In this document: positions 4,758-5,192 of the stretch, one piece after another
Position numbering within the stretch: the first letter of the stretch is position 1
Layout: every line of letters begins with the position of its first letter
Source: Anaerolineae bacterium
GTDB taxonomy: Bacteria; Chloroflexota; Anaerolineae; B4-G1
Direction of reading: 5' to 3'
Length of the DNA stretch: 5,192 nucleotides
Assembly (NCBI GenBank): GCA_030612585.1
Contig: JAUWNP010000267.1
Coordinates: forward strand, 1 to 5,192
Notes under the pieces: generated by a model
Seen by the model: the letters and a program-made list of their open reading frames with translations, nothing else
What the model was told of the DNA's origin: nothing
The model's database searches: none
Program-made: the position numbers and the translations under genes

Positions 4758-5192
4758 GGGGACGGGGGACGCCACAACCCGAAAACCGTTGTACCAGCCG
4801 CGGTTGAGCGGGTCGTGCCTGCTGCGAAAGGCGCAGCGAACGCGCCTCGCTCCACGGGTGAACGCGCCCCCGCGCAACACCCGGCGCATATCAGAGCCCG
4901 CCTGCAGATTCTCCCGCCCGTCCCCGGGATCGTAGGGATAACCAAAGTCGGGCTTTGCCGAGTCCTTCCCCCATAGGCTTCGCGTCCACTCCCACACGTT
5001 GCCGGCCATATCGGCGCAACCGTAGCGACTATCCCCCTGGGGTGAATACTGGCCCACCGGCGTGGTATGACCGACGTTGTTATCAAAGTTGCACAATTCA
5101 GCCGTGGGAAGCCCATCCCCCCAGGGGTAGATCCAGCCGTCGGTCCCGCGGGCGGCCTTTTCCCACTCGGCCTCCGTCGGCAGGCGAAAGTT
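4752..5192 (-). CDS. SUMF1/FGE-sulfatase-fold protein, C-terminal part (N-terminus cut by window edge)
   Basis: 146 C-terminal residues of an FGE-sulfatase domain. Motifs in order (fragment numbering) are RLPTEAEWEKAARG (3-16), YPWGD (22-26), the DMAGNVWEWT signature (61-70), RVLRGGAF (104-111) and GFRVV (136-140), ending six residues later. True formylglycine-generating enzymes carry two catalytic cysteines just after RGGS. Here that stretch reads TRGARRVRCAFR and the pair is missing, so sulfatase maturation is unlikely. Relatives include carbohydrate- or iron-binding enzymes, domains attached to kinases or proteases, and targets of diversity-generating retroelements; the missing N-terminus prevents a choice. 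The gene is convergent with holB, and its stop TGA (4754-4752) lies inside the CAGAG array. Confidence 0.9.
   Translation of the reverse strand, partial: NFRLPTEAEWEKAARGTDGWIYPWGDGLPTAELCNFDNNVGHTTPVGQYSPQGDSRYGCADMAGNVWEWTRSLWGKDSAKPDFGYPYDPGDGRENLQAGSDMRRVLRGGAFTRGARRVRCAFRSRHDPLNRGWYNGFRVVASPVPL

Noticed and set aside
4403..4976. Plus-strand frames over the convergent gap
   Set aside because: They are made of repeat sequence and the antisense of the FGE-fold gene; no start signal or family resemblance.
4752..5192. A functional formylglycine-generating enzyme
   Set aside because: The catalytic cysteine pair after RGG is absent and the loop that carries it appears shortened.

Overview
The window is a piece of a high-GC bacterial chromosome carrying housekeeping genes. 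The gene order thrS-infC-rpmI-rplT, a T-box leader on thrS, a threonyl-tRNA synthetase that lacks the usual N-terminal TGS domain, sigma70-type promoters with TATAAT-like boxes, and a nearby FGE-sulfatase (SUMF1) gene with dispersed palindromic repeats together suggest a member of the Chloroflexota. That placement is an inference; no rRNA or single diagnostic marker is present.

Minus-strand translation block (1-3350). Read in transcription order (right to left) it contains tRNA-Val(GAC), a T-box riboswitch with its terminator, thrS, then a strong internal promoter followed by infC (IF3), rpmI (L35) and rplT (L20, cut by the left edge). The T-box couples thrS transcription to the charging of tRNA-Thr: its specifier is probably ACC, and its UGGA matches a UCCA tRNA end. 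infC almost certainly starts at an AUU codon behind a near-perfect Shine-Dalgarno. This is the classic arrangement by which IF3 limits its own synthesis, and a GTG 33 nt further in would be a mis-annotation.

Plus-strand gene (3421-4422). holB encodes the clamp-loader delta' subunit and is divergent from tRNA-Val. The 70-bp gap carries two outward-facing promoters that appear to share one self-complementary -35 hexamer (TTGCAA). The holB -10 box lies so close to the ATG that its mRNA is predicted to be leaderless or nearly so.

Repeat-rich convergent gap (4423-4751). There is no gene here. It holds, in order: a minus-strand terminator-like hairpin abutting holB; a REP/BIME-like pair of inverted GTAG-headed palindromes; a perfect 15-bp inverted repeat; a perfect 13-bp G/C-rich hairpin; and a degenerate CAGAG quasi-tandem array that runs into the stop codon of the next gene.

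Right edge (4752-5192, minus). This is the C-terminal part of a SUMF1/FGE-fold protein without the catalytic cysteine pair of true formylglycine-generating enzymes. Its C-terminal motif resembles the variable regions of diversity-generating retroelement targets, but no template repeat or reverse transcriptase is visible.

No clearly new multi-gene system is present. The most interesting signals are the shared -35 divergent promoter, the AUU start of infC, the tRNA placed directly ahead of a T-box, and the REP-like element.
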